Origin: Trileptium ribeirensis
Lineage: Eukaryota; Nematoda; Enoplea; Enoplida; Thoracostomopsidae
DNA length: 64,000 nucleotides
Direction: 5' to 3'
Assembly (NCBI GenBank): GCA_030248225.1
Contig: JASANE010017530.1
Coordinates: forward strand, 124,001-188,000
Positions within the stretch are counted from its first letter, which is position 1. Each line of letters begins with the position of its first letter. Shown here piece by piece: positions 52,601 through 56,195 of the stretch. The translations under genes and the position numbers were made by a program. The notes below the pieces were generated by a model, which worked only from the letters and a program-made list of their open reading frames with translations, was not told where the DNA came from and ran no database searches.

Positions 52601-54187
52601 TCTTCACGGTAGCAAGGTAATTTTTATCTTAGCATTCGAATTTTTTCTCTGGTTGGTGTTATTTCATAGTAAAATGATAAATGCCAATGCCCTTTTTTTG
52701 TTTTTCGATTAAAGCTCCGGTTATGCGCTGTGAAGTATGGCACCCTCGTGGTTCATCGACCCAAAATTCGAAAATTTGTTATTATGTCCTTTGCGGCTAA
52801 AAAGTTTCGTTTGGGGGTTTTCGGGCATGCGAAATTCATTGCCGGTGTTGGTTTTGCTGTACGCCGCATGATTTTATGGATACGAGGTTATGGCGCCCCA
52901 AGGTCCTGGGTCACAGGGCAAAATGAGGGTTGTTTTTCCTCATTTTAGTACCCTTCACGGAAACAAGGTTATTTTTATCTTAACTTTCGATTTTTTCTCT
53001 GATTGGTTCTATTTCATGGAAAAATGATAAATGCCGATGCCTCTTTTTTGTTTTACTATTAAGGTTCCGGTTCATGGCTTTTGAGGTATGGCACCCCGTG
53101 GTTCCTCGACCTAAAATTGGAAAATTTGTTTTACGTCCTAGACACCTGAAAAGTTTTACTTGGGTGTTTTCGGGCATGTTAAACTCAGTGCCGGTGTTGA
53201 TTTTGCTCTGCGACCCATGGTTCCATGGGTATGGGGGTATGGCGTCCAATGTTCATCGTTCCAAATTTCCCAATTTTATTGTGACGTCCTGGGAGGCTGA
53301 TAGCTACCACTTGGGGGAGTTTCGGGCCTAGGAAACTTACTGCCGGTGTTGGTTTTGTTGCATGCATGCACGCAAAAGGCGTAAGTGTATCTATGCTTCA
53401 CTACGTTCAGTCTAGATGTCGTACGGTGGAAATGTTGGGAAACGGAAATCGGTTGTACAAACCTGGCATTATTATTTTCATTATTACTCCCCCTTTTGAG
53501 GTCGGCCAACGGGATGTTAGTATTATTTTGCTTCTAGACTTGTAATAATATTATAGGCATCGCCCTGCTAATCAATCGAATGGCTAAACCAAATGTAACG
53601 GTTGGTGTCGACGGCTCTGTCTATCGTTTTCATCCCACATTCAAGACGCTTCTCGGAGACAAAATTGCGGAACTTATAGATCCTGGACTGTCTGTAAGTG
53701 TTTCTGGTAAATTATGTATTTTTATAATGTATTAGTAAACTTAAGCTGCGCCGCCTACCATCCTCTTTTGACACTATGTATAAAGCACTACTATAGAATA
53801 AAACAGTCACTGCAGTGGCCAATTTCAATTTCCGTGCACGAACGCAGAGCGATTGATTACAAAACCGGGCAATTTCTGTTCGGCTAAGATAATGTGCCTA
53901 TTTCATGTGTTGGCACGATTTCGCTTCACAACGCACAACGTAGCAATAAGCACTCTGCATTTTTTCGTTACGCTAACACCGTGTATTACACATCGCAAAA
54001 ATCACAAATGTGGCGTGTGACTTTTAAAACAATAAACTGTTATGTCAATATATGTTTTGCTGGATTTCAGTTTCAACTGAAGCTTTCGGAAGACGGCAGT
54101 GGTCGAGGTGCTGCGTTAGTTGCCGCTGTCGCGTGTCGCATCGAGGAAGACAAGAAGGCCAGACAGTCGGGCGACAAAAATTCGTAG
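4149..54187 (+). CDS. Hk: Hexokinase gene, 11 coding exons (whole span)
   Basis: The span encodes an ATP-dependent hexokinase, which phosphorylates glucose to glucose-6-phosphate at the entry of glycolysis in the cytosol. The exons listed separately sum to 1452 bp including the stop, giving 483 residues, the usual length of a single-domain animal hexokinase. All ten junctions are GT...AG and agree in phase. Motifs in order are [12 protein letters not shown] (85-96, phosphate-binding loop), LGFTFSFPC (151-159), TKGF (173-176), NDTVGT (209-214, with catalytic Asp210), GTGSNACY (232-239), NTEWGAFG (264-271, Glu266), FEKM (299-302, Glu300), [11 protein letters not shown] (416-426) and [11 protein letters not shown] (451-461, nucleotide-binding side). 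All sugar- and catalysis-related residues expected in the family are intact, so I infer a functional enzyme. The duplicated two-domain form found in vertebrates is absent. Introns are bloated by mobile elements, the largest being introns 1, 6 and 8 (10-14 kb each). Confidence 0.93.
4541..4654. mobile_element. Short MITE-like element with GGAGAGCCCA end
   Basis: The left end TGGGGTTTCCAAATTG resembles the left end of 24928-25312 (TGGGCTCTCCAAATTG). The right end is ATGGAGAGCCCA, its inverse. The interior shares the CCCCCTGGTTC and CTGGCAAAATTTT blocks. At 114 bp it is an internally deleted copy. No clean target-site duplication is visible. Confidence 0.45.
4748..4825 (+). repeat. tRNA-like sequence, probable SINE head
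   Basis: An A-box-like TAGCTCAGTGG (4755-4765) and a B-box-like GGAACGAATCC (4798-4808) lie at tRNA-like spacing. The 5' end GGCTGAG has no complementary 3' acceptor strand, so a functional tRNA is unlikely. A tRNA-derived SINE or tRNA pseudogene fits better. Confidence 0.5.
4920..5235. repeat. Tandem repeat, about 120-bp unit, 3 copies
   Basis: Units start near 4924, 5045 and 5155. Each carries CACCGAAAGATCT-like, TTATTGGCAATC, ATTACCACTCC and AACCGGTATCACT blocks in the same order, with moderate divergence. The array is non-coding. Confidence 0.75.
5371..5420 (+). repeat. tRNA-derived SINE fragment
   Basis: An A-box-like TGGCCGACTAGTATG (from 5371) and a B-box-like AGTTCGATCCC (from 5403) are spaced about 32 bp apart. 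No acceptor stem is present. It is weak evidence for a Pol III-derived repeat. Confidence 0.3.
5620..6290 (+). repeat. Dispersed repeat family A, copy 1
   Basis: This copy shares an ordered series of blocks with 33195-33740: AACGAGCGAA near the start, a 'CACCGTGTCC/GACGGTGTCC' block, TTTTTAGTTACG-like text, a C-rich 'TCCCCTGAAA' block, GAAGGGG(T/A)CCAAA, and 'AATATCTCTGCAA...GAGCTATATAG'. The last module recurs once more at about 6160-6260 inside this copy. I see no coding capacity; the family identity is unknown. Confidence 0.65.
6373..7485 (+). mobile_element. Non-autonomous hAT-type element, copy 1
   Basis: It begins CAGGGAATAGCCGG and ends GTTACTCCCTG, which are short inverted termini. 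Subterminal CCGGAACC motifs are inverted at the two ends. It matches copies at 15066-16229 and 48023-49213 along most of its length. The flanking 8-mers CCTCTTTC and CCTTTTTG agree at 6 of 8 positions and look like a decayed 8-bp target duplication, as hAT elements make. The recurring 60-110 codon frame in the centre has no transposase motif. Confidence 0.75.
7583..7676. mobile_element. Small palindromic MITE
   Basis: TCGCCAAGGTGGTGAATTCTG on the left is answered by CAGAATTCACCACC on the right, around an AT-rich loop. The same end sequence occurs once, in the other orientation, at about 33757-33785. This supports a dispersed inverted-repeat element rather than a chance hairpin. Confidence 0.55.
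7686..9523. other. Intron 1 stretch without recognised features
   Basis: The block 7820-8180 is unusually GC-rich, with CCATGGG- and CCCCTAAG-type motifs repeated in both orientations, so it is probably an old repeat. I see no gene in 8200-9520. Confidence 0.35.
9524..9793. mobile_element. Short hAT-like MITE with CAGGGGCGTAGCCAG end
   Basis: The right end reads CTGGCTACGCCCCTG, the reverse of the CAGGGGCGTAGCCAG terminus common to many animal DNA transposons. The left end CATGGGTGTCGCCAAG is a diverged partner. Flanking ATGAGTGC (left) and ATGGGTGC (right, one base out) match at 7 of 8 positions, compatible with an 8-bp duplication. It is 270 bp with no coding capacity. Confidence 0.6.
9794..15057. 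other. Intron 1 stretch without recognised features
   Basis: Several frames of 60-139 codons occur here (the longest at 12302-12721 on the minus strand), but none has a recognisable domain, compositional signature or splice context. I see no repeat relationship that I could confirm. Confidence 0.4.
15058..16237 (+). mobile_element. Non-autonomous hAT-type element, copy 2, with intact 8-bp duplication
   Basis: The element itself is 15066-16229. It starts CAGGGAATAACCGG and ends GGTTACTCCCTG. It is bounded by a perfect 8-bp direct repeat ATTAATTG (15058-15065 and 16230-16237). The CAGGG terminus plus 8-bp duplication places it in the hAT superfamily. Subterminal CCGGAACCGGAACC clusters sit inside both ends in inverted orientation and may be transposase-binding sites (inference). 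There is no transposase, so it depended on a partner elsewhere. Confidence 0.85.
17583..17945. repeat. Tandem array, about 38-bp unit, 10 copies
   Basis: The unit reads CCCCTTATTTCACAACAATT then TAGCTTTGAAAAATAGTA, with point variants and short insertions (a TATA insert near 17850). There are no unique spacers between units. The array lies about 300 bp before exon 2. Confidence 0.9.
18253..18409 (+). CDS. Hk: Hexokinase exon 2
   Basis: The acceptor ...ATTTTAG at 18251-18252 opens in phase 0. The exon encodes 52 residues (28-79) plus one base and ends before the donor GTTAGT at 18410. It carries the regulatory/small-domain helix ([16 protein letters not shown]) and RSVPNG, the conserved approach to the phosphate-binding loop. 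The split codon with exon 3 gives Glu80. Two degraded copies of its 3' part follow in tandem. Confidence 0.9.
18466..18619 (+). pseudogene. Tandem copy of hexokinase exon 2 (copy 2, stop-bearing)
   Basis: 18551-18626 is identical to 18341-18416 over 76 bp, covering the 3' half of exon 2, its donor and 7 intronic bases. Upstream, a plausible acceptor TTTTTTCTAG ends at 18465. Read from there in the exon-2 phase, the 154-bp segment has TAA at codon 10 and TAG at codon 12, then returns to the hexokinase frame. It cannot make protein in place of exon 2. It could act as a poison exon if spliced in, or simply be a pseudo-exon. Confidence 0.8.
18700..18820 (+). pseudogene. Tandem copy of hexokinase exon 2 (copy 3, frameshifted)
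   Basis: From ATGGTTCAGATGCTAGATAAC the segment follows exon 2 (…HGLRDE.TA.IK). It then loses one base near 18780, which shifts the frame, and ends at a GGTTAGT donor-like site. It is more diverged than copy 2, and the following intronic text (GCGTTTT/ACATTA-like) is also duplicated, so the duplication unit is about 200 bp. Confidence 0.75.
18821..19613 (+). other. Remainder of hexokinase intron 2
   Basis: No further exon copy or repeat is recognisable. The intron ends with the acceptor TTTTTCAG at 19606-19613. Confidence 0.5.
19614..19753 (+). CDS. Hk: Hexokinase exon 3 (phosphate-binding loop)
   Basis: It begins with two bases completing Glu80 and encodes residues 81-126, ending in phase 0 before the donor GTGAGT. 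It contains [16 protein letters not shown] (81-96), the first phosphate-binding segment of the hexokinase/actin-like ATPase fold, and [12 protein letters not shown]. Every position expected for nucleotide contact is present. Confidence 0.96.
20138..20353 (+). CDS. Hk: Hexokinase exon 4 (glucose-binding core)
   Basis: The exon runs from the acceptor GCTTCAG to the donor GTAAGT, is phase 0 at both ends, and covers residues 127-198. LFDHIAQCM continues directly from exon 3. [11 protein letters not shown] (149-159) is the hexokinase signature, and WTKGF (172-176) supplies Thr173 and Lys174, which contact the sugar. It is the largest exon. Confidence 0.97.
20570..20790. repeat. 66-bp tandem repeat, three copies plus partial
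   Basis: GGTTAGACTG recurs at 20594, 20660 and 20726 with nearly identical 66-bp units in intron 4. Because 66 is a multiple of three, a repetitive open frame appears on the minus strand; I regard it as a by-product. Confidence 0.9.
20969..21068 (+). CDS. Hk: Hexokinase exon 5 (catalytic aspartate)
   Basis: The exon runs from the acceptor GTTTCAG to the donor GTGAGG and encodes residues 199-231 plus one base (phase 1). [10 protein letters not shown] (207-216) provides Asn209 and the general base Asp210, and the exon ends inside the VGVIVG strand. The shared Gly232 codon is completed by exon 6. Confidence 0.96.
21069..22537 (+). other. Hexokinase intron 5
   Basis: No gene is visible. 21953-22122 starts TACAGCATCGACC and ends GCATGACTGTA, weakly resembling a TA-flanked Tc1/mariner-type MITE, but the termini match poorly. 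Confidence 0.4.
22538..22623 (+). CDS. Hk: Hexokinase exon 6
   Basis: The exon runs from the acceptor TTTGCAG to the donor GTGAGT, with two bases completing Gly232, and encodes residues 233-260. [10 protein letters not shown] is the second phosphate-binding segment. The acidic tail SESANAEDE is a variable surface loop in this family. Confidence 0.93.
22690..22761. mobile_element. 72-bp MITE
   Basis: CAGTTCCCGCTCAGAA on the left pairs with TTCTGAGCGTGACTG on the right. The left flank is TA. The CAGT-type end and TA flank suggest a Tc1/mariner-derived miniature element; the right TA is lost. Confidence 0.5.
23294..23752. mobile_element. TIR element of about 460 bp
   Basis: AATTATGCGTGAGTCCACTT at the left is mirrored by AAGTGGGCTCACGCATTAATT at the right. 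The pairing runs on through GGCGCGTACACC and TTGTTCTTTTGTCA, so the inverted repeats are at least 50 bp with few mismatches. Most of a 156-codon open frame at 23112-23582 falls in it and looks incidental. Confidence 0.7.
24150..24545. repeat. Tandem repeat, about 108-bp unit, 3-4 copies
   Basis: TTGGCCGCGTCTGT-like, TTCTTGGTTCATTTTG-like and CTATTTTTTATTCAG-like blocks recur in order at about 24168, 24246, 24353 and 24461. Confidence 0.85.
24928..25312. mobile_element. MITE-like element with TGGGCTCTCC ends
   Basis: The left end TGGGCTCTCCA and right end TGGAGAGCCCA form an inverted pair 385 bp apart. The inside is rich in ATTTTGCC and AAATTTCGTAAATTTCGTC motifs. Related copies are at 4541-4654 and, in fragments, near 601-890. 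No clear target duplication is visible. Confidence 0.6.
26150..26998 (-). pseudogene. LINE C-terminal region with Cys/His cluster
   Basis: A 282-codon frame, the longest open stretch in the window, begins with the end of the RNase H fold. It then has a [18 protein letters not shown] cluster (C-x2-C...H-x4-C) typical of the C-terminus of RNase H-bearing LINEs. It ends at 26150, so the 3' end of the element lies just to the left. Confidence 0.85.
26850..27311 (-). pseudogene. LINE RNase H domain (frameshifted)
   Basis: INCFTDGSK gives the first catalytic Asp strand, ENENCV lies at the position of the catalytic Glu, and [12 protein letters not shown] gives the next Asp. The last part ([13 protein letters not shown]) is found only after a frame change near 26990, in the frame of the next entry. 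Confidence 0.87.
27745..28919 (-). pseudogene. LINE reverse transcriptase domain (broken)
   Basis: Successive frames show the RT entry block ([15 protein letters not shown]), the fingers block ([11 protein letters not shown]…[13 protein letters not shown]), the catalytic palm with HWDDIAI in place of the usual YADD, and the thumb start ([18 protein letters not shown]). The aspartate pair survives but the block's first residues are altered. At least four frame changes or stops separate these pieces. Confidence 0.88.
29193..29860 (-). pseudogene. LINE endonuclease domain (broken)
   Basis: Two frames together cover the C-terminal part of an exonuclease/endonuclease/phosphatase domain. The first has [16 protein letters not shown], the equivalent of the D-x-N catalytic strand. 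The second has [14 protein letters not shown] and ends in an S-x-H strand, [10 protein letters not shown], holding the expected catalytic His. A frame change lies between them near 29540. Confidence 0.85.
30568..31732. mobile_element. Tc1/mariner-like MITE expanded by an internal satellite
   Basis: The left end CAGTTACGGACAGAAATG, preceded by TA, and the right end TATTTCTGTCCGAAACTG form an inverted pair. The right flank is TT, a decayed TA. The ends resemble those of the 136-bp MITE at 40955-41090 (CAGTCACCGACAAAA). Almost all of the interior is the 102-bp tandem array. No transposase is present. Confidence 0.75.
30616..31574. repeat. 102-bp satellite array, 9 units
   Basis: CGAGGTGTTGG recurs every 102 bp from 30649 (30649, 30751, 30853, 30955, 31057 and so on). 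Units are about 95% alike by eye. The array ends with a duplicated partial unit TGTCGATAGAACTGAGG at 31539. Each unit holds TTAGCACATGGTCAAATTGC and TACCCTCAAGCCACATT blocks. Confidence 0.95.
33195..33740 (+). repeat. Dispersed repeat family A, copy 2
   Basis: It is co-linear with 5620-6290 (see that entry). The shared blocks include AACGAGCGAA, GACGGTGTCC, TTCCCCTGAAAAAAGGCC-like text, GGAAGGGGACCAAA and GCAATCGAGCTATATAGG. Divergence is considerable, so the insertion is old. Confidence 0.65.
33950..34118. mobile_element. Tc1/mariner-like MITE (degenerate)
   Basis: The left CCACCAGAAATAGCTGTCGC and right GCGACAGTAATTTCTGGCGA pair as inverted repeats. The outer ends are eroded forms of the CAGTACTCGCCA terminus seen intact at 40675-40809. 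Confidence 0.55.
34321..34440. mobile_element. One end of a CAGTA-type MITE
   Basis: The sequence after TA at 34319 begins CAGTACCCGCCAAAAATGAC, then TCTCGCTCGC and GTTCTAAAAATAGAATT, like the element at 56196-57211. The opposite terminus is not visible, so it is truncated. Confidence 0.5.
35056..35253. mobile_element. CAGTA-type Tc1/mariner-like MITE
   Basis: The left end CAGTATTCGCCAATAATGAG and right end CTCATTTCTGGCGAGTACTA are inverted partners, flanked by TA on both sides (35054-35055 and 35254-35255). The interior is rich in GTTCGAAA motifs. It is 198 bp and non-coding. Confidence 0.75.
35256..36324 (+). other. Intron 6 end, no recognised feature
   Basis: This AT-rich sequence leads to the acceptor TGTTTCAG. 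I see no repeat or gene. Confidence 0.5.
36325..36437 (+). CDS. Hk: Hexokinase exon 7
   Basis: The exon runs from the acceptor GTTTCAG to the donor GTAAGC, starts in phase 0, and encodes residues 261-297 plus two bases. INTEWGAFG (263-271) includes Glu266, a sugar contact. [18 protein letters not shown] is a family hallmark. The split codon with exon 8 gives Ile298. Confidence 0.96.
36697..36829. mobile_element. 133-bp Tc1/mariner-like MITE
   Basis: CAGTTGCAATCAGAATTAAG and CTTAATTCTGATTGTAACTG are inverted ends, with a TA duplication on each side (36695-36696 and 36830-36831). A related half-copy (ACTTAATTCTGATTATACCTG) sits at about 55132-55152. Confidence 0.8.
37011..37281. repeat. 46-bp tandem repeat, six near-identical copies
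   Basis: AAATGGCATTGGCACG recurs at 37011, 37057, 37103, 37149, 37195 and 37241. Only one difference (GACGAGG for GACGGGG in the fifth unit) is visible, so the array is recent or homogenised. There are no spacers. Confidence 0.95.
37767..37839. mobile_element. 73-bp hairpin MITE
   Basis: TAAGGCGCGTTCACACGCTC pairs with GAGCGTGTGAACACGCCTTA with one mismatch. The centre has a second palindrome (CAAATTTTG / CAAAATTTG). The TAAGGCGYGTTCACACG type of end occurs in small MITEs of many animals, so I infer a mobile origin. Confidence 0.7.
38263..40381. mobile_element. 2.1-kb TIR element in intron 7, ending 28 bp before exon 8
   Basis: The left terminus TGGGTCATTTCACGAAACCA and right terminus (reverse) TGGGTCATTTCACGAAAGCA differ at one position. 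TA flanks both sides (38261-38262 and 40382-40383). The interior is non-coding, with homopolymeric C runs and repeats of TGTAGCCCCC…GACCT and of GGGGTCAGTAA/AAGGGGTCA. I cannot name the superfamily: a TA duplication fits Tc1/mariner-like and some other groups. Confidence 0.75.
38860..39870. repeat. Dispersed C-run motifs inside the TIR element
   Basis: ACCCCCCCCCGACCT-like motifs recur near 38858, 38990, 39015, 39303, 39325 and 39848, often preceded by GTGTAG. Around 39360-39440 and 39715-39730 a GGGGTCA(G/A) motif appears in both orientations. Confidence 0.7.
40410..40565 (+). CDS. Hk: Hexokinase exon 8
   Basis: The exon runs from the acceptor ATTTTAG to the donor GTACGA and encodes residues 299-349 plus split codons on both sides. 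[13 protein letters not shown] (299-311) carries Glu300, which contacts glucose. The remainder (GLLFSG…[17 protein letters not shown]) is a conserved helix-loop region. The donor GTACGA departs from GTRAGT and is the weakest in the gene; the next base-level match in phase supports it. Confidence 0.95.
40675..40809. mobile_element. 135-bp CAGTACTCG-type MITE with TA duplication
   Basis: CAGTACTCGCCACA and TGTGCCGAGTACTG are the ends, with TA on both sides (40673-40674 and 40810-40811). It lies 110 bp after the weak donor of exon 8. Confidence 0.8.
40955..41090. mobile_element. 136-bp Tc1/mariner-like MITE
   Basis: CAGTCACCGACAAAACTGTG and (reverse of the right end) CAGTCACGGACAAAAATAAG pair. 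GAACGCAA/TTGCGTTC extends the pairing inwards. The left flank is TA and the right flank is TT. Confidence 0.75.
41384..41477 (+). repeat. Dispersed short repeat, copy 2 (SINE-like)
   Basis: It matches 3234-3328 with roughly ten differences: ATCGACGTGACGCTG at the start, TAATGCCCATACGA in the middle, GGGCGGACCTGATGG at the end. The orientation is the same as in copy 1. Confidence 0.55.
41478..43680. other. Intron 8 stretch without recognised features
   Basis: I found no exon or confirmed repeat. Frames such as 43128-43340 (70 codons) have no family motif. GC content is higher than in most of the introns, suggesting old repeat sequence. Confidence 0.35.
43681..44600. repeat. Degenerate tandem repeat, 160-180-bp unit, about 5 copies
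   Basis: (C/G)CCGTCGGGTTT(G/A) recurs at about 43892, 44072, 44238 and 44398. Each is followed by a TTCC(G/A)ACCCGATAA-like block and then an AAATTCCTGGAG-like block. An earlier, weaker unit is at about 43700. Confidence 0.75.
44601..47630. other. Intron 8 stretch without recognised features
   Basis: No exon or clear repeat period is visible. 45590-46400 has recurrent TATCAAGTT(C/T)ATATA and CTTATATAAA motifs that may be remnants of a repeat. The frames seen are short and without motifs. Confidence 0.35.
47660..47770. repeat. CTTTTATGGCC-bearing repeat, split by later insertions
   Basis: GCGCTTTTATGGCCT occurs at about 47663 and 47753. Related GTGCCTTTATGGCCA occurs at about 49430 and 49552, on the other side of the (TA)n tract and hAT-like element. 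This suggests one repeat locus opened by those insertions. Confidence 0.5.
47808..48022. repeat. (TA)n microsatellite
   Basis: About 215 bp of nearly pure TA with TAATA and ATCAT interruptions. It flanks the hAT-like element on its left. Confidence 0.95.
48023..49213 (+). mobile_element. Non-autonomous hAT-type element, copy 3, inserted in (TA)n
   Basis: It begins CAGGGTATAACCGG and ends GGTTACTCCCTG, with the same subterminal CCGGAACC clusters and interior as copies 1 and 2. The flanking 8-mers ATATATAT and TTATATAT match at 7 of 8 positions, consistent with insertion into the TA tract. It has no transposase. Confidence 0.85.
49214..49302. repeat. (TA)n microsatellite
   Basis: About 88 bp of TA, the continuation of the tract at 47808-48022 beyond the inserted element. 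Confidence 0.95.
49472..49549. repeat. 26-bp tandem repeat, three copies
   Basis: GGTATGTAATTCAAGCAGAT plus ATCAAT recurs at 49472 (with one change), 49498 and 49524. Confidence 0.9.
49599..49640. repeat. Short (TA)n tract
   Basis: About 40 bp of TA with a GTATGTA end. Similar small tracts occur nearby. Confidence 0.9.
50310..50745. repeat. 45-bp tandem repeat, about 10 diverged copies
   Basis: GTTGACCATT or GTTAACCATT recurs every 45 bp (50319, 50364, ... 50495, 50540, 50585, 50630), followed by TGTGG(A/T)C and GGATTATT blocks. The unit is a multiple of three, so repetitive frames open on both strands; I do not regard them as genes. The 3' units are more alike than the 5' ones. Confidence 0.9.
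50746..51294 (+). other. End of intron 8
   Basis: No feature is recognised. The intron ends with the acceptor TAATTTCTAG. Confidence 0.5.
51295..51443 (+). CDS. Hk: Hexokinase exon 9
   Basis: The exon runs from the acceptor TTTCTAG to the donor GTAAGC. One base completes Asn350, then residues 351-399 follow, plus one base. [49 protein letters not shown] matches the helical segment before the last phosphate-binding region, with the family's RAA motif. The joins to exons 8 and 10 are in phase. Confidence 0.94.
51444..52230 (+). other. Intron 9, first part
   Basis: No feature is recognised before the 350-bp repeats begin. Confidence 0.45.
52231..53335. repeat. Tandem repeat, about 350-bp unit, 3 copies plus partial
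   Basis: GGTATGGCACC(G/C)(T/C)… GGTTC(C/A)TCGACC blocks recur at about 52385, 52735 and 53088. CATTTTAGTAC(C/T)CTTCACGG blocks recur near 52228, 52592 and 52940. CCATGGTTCCATGGGTA or variants recur at about 52516, 52866 and 53213. Part of another unit precedes (52090-52200). Confidence 0.85.
53557..53693 (+). CDS. Hk: Hexokinase exon 10
   Basis: The exon runs from the acceptor ATTATAG to the donor GTAAGT. Two bases complete Gly400, then residues 401-445 follow. GIALLINRM and [14 protein letters not shown] (413-426) form the third conserved nucleotide-binding segment. GSVYRFHP is typical of arthropod-type enzymes. Confidence 0.96.
54071..54187 (+). CDS. Hk: Hexokinase exon 11 (C-terminus)
   Basis: The exon follows the acceptor GATTTCAG, starts in phase 0, and encodes residues 446-483 with the stop TAG at 54185-54187. 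[20 protein letters not shown] (450-469) is the adenosine-binding loop and terminal helix. The tail [14 protein letters not shown] is charged and not conserved. Confidence 0.96.
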   Translation, partial: FQLKLSEDGSGRGAALVAAVACRIEEDKKARQSGDKNS

Positions 54188-55109
54188 TCTCAGTTGTATT
54201 TTTAGTTTATACTGTTTTTCGTACTTTAGTGTCCCGGTTACTTATTTAAAACGTTGTCGTTATTATTCGCTGTTTAGTCGTTGATATCTAGGCTATATAT
54301 AATTATTATAATGTATTACTATTATACGTTTGTTAGTCCAATATTATGCCATACATAATTTTACGTTTTGCGCAATGGACAGTAATTTGGATTGCCTATT
54401 TGGGATATGAGAACTAAAATTTCAGGCTTTTATTCGCGGTTCATTTGAAACCAAAATTTTATAAGCTGTGCCTTCAGGACCGAGATGAGTGGGGAGCATC
54501 TGGGGGGGGCAGTGAATTTTAGTGCCGGACAATACTATTGTTATTGCATATCATGTACTCATAATATATACTTAAGCATATTATTACTATAAATTCCATA
54601 TGCAATAATGTAACGGAGCATTGCAAGTTTCGATGCACGGTATGTAGCCAAAGTGAATCACAGGGAAATGTGTATTGAGAAATAATATTGTCCCAAACGT
54701 TAATATGTAAAAAATCTAGGGGTCGACATCACCGGGTCCATCAGACAACTTTAACGCGTTGGCGCTGCGGTATAGCGGGTCACCTCTCCTTGTATAAAGC
54801 GTCAGTTTATTCAAGCTTCAAAGACTGGTTACCAAACATCATTGTTCCTTCCAAACTAATAGAAAATTGTAAACTATACCGTGCAAAAACAATAATTCCA
54901 ATAACAACAAATTATGCACAGTTCCTGGGAATGCTTCTATGCACTATACATTCTGCTGAAAACATCAATTTTTGAACGTTCCGAGCAGAAATTATATGTT
55001 TTTCCATATTCCGTGAAAAAATAAATATCTTAATATAAATGTTAGGTTTTGTTTAATTTAACGAATTCCGTTTAAACGAAAATTTGTCGATTCCAGTATC
55101 GCTCTATTT

Positions 55110-55152
55110 GATCTGTGTTCGATTTTATGTGCACTTAATTCTGATTATACCT
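55110..55152. mobile_element. Half-copy of the 133-bp MITE
   Basis: TTCGATTTTATGTGCACTTA, then ATTCTGATTATACCTG, followed by TA, matches the right half of 36697-36829. The left half is not found. Confidence 0.6.
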
Positions 55153-55156
55153 GTAT

Positions 55157-55240
55157 CTTCAGTGGAATCTCTCGGCTTCAGCCTAGGAGGTGTGTAAAGC
55201 CTAATGGTCGTGGGTCCGAATCCCACCGCTATCGTTATTT
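55157..55240 (+). repeat. tRNA-derived SINE fragment
   Basis: The B-box-like GGTCCGAATCC at 55213-55223 is embedded in TGGGTCCGAATCCCACC, with CGGCTTCAGCCTAGG upstream. A second, weaker block (GTTCCAAATCCCACCG) follows at about 55347. There is no acceptor stem. Confidence 0.35.
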
Positions 55241-56195
55241 CCTGGTATACCACGATGTTATGTAAGCTTCAAAATTGCTCTAAAATACCAAATGAGCATT
55301 TTCACCAACCCTGGCATGTCCAAAGTGGTATGGTGGACGCACACGTTCCAAATCCCACCGTGTTCGTGATATTTTCCACATATCCGTCCCTCCCACTCAG
55401 TCGAAACCGCCGTACCCCCCATGTTCAACTAAATCCAAAAATTTTTTGTCTTAATATGACGTATGTTTTTGTATGTAAAATGTTTCTTTAAATTAATTAC
55501 CACTATTTCTAATGCTAACACGTTTTATAGCTGAAAAATGTATGCACGGCAGTAAATCTACATGAAAATATCGAAATATTTAGTATTTTTAAACAAAATT
55601 TATTCGCCTCGCCCCACGTTTGAAATTTCGCCGAGAATGAACATGGAGCCCCTGAAGTTCCACCACTTTTCGAAGGGCTCTGGACGGACCAGCAACTACC
55701 GCCACCGGCCGATTATAAGGATCCGTGAGGATTAAAATCTGGACGATTTTATACCAGATTTTATTTGCTCGACGTGGTCATGATGTCAAGCATTCCCGAG
55801 ATGAAGTTATGTTAATTATACGAACAGCTCCATGTGCTTGTGTGATATTTGACACTAATCTGTCATGTATATACTACAAATTTTTTATGCAATAATTATT
55901 GCTAAATTTCTTAAAATGTTTATAGTATTCATTGTTATTGTTGTATAATAATGATGTCTTTGTATAACATTATGCACCAAATAGTGATATTGTTGGTATA
56001 GAACAGAGCCGTGTTGTGATCGGAAGTTTAAGAAGAAAAGATTCCAGACATACGTACGATAGCTTATTGTCACAGCCGTTTAGCCACGACTGTTGTGGCC
56101 CATTTCACCTTTAGTGGGAGGCCGAAAAAGAACAACTTAAAGCCGGGAAATGGTTAGGCTTAGTATGTGGCTCATAAATAGGAACCGTAACTTTA

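Larger units (their letters stand above)
54188..56195 (+). other. 3' flank of the hexokinase gene
   Basis: This includes the 3' UTR, whose end I cannot place. The first AATAAA I see after the stop is at 55020-55025, more than 800 bp downstream. A frame at 54688-54975 has no motif. Short repeat fragments are listed separately. Confidence 0.45.
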
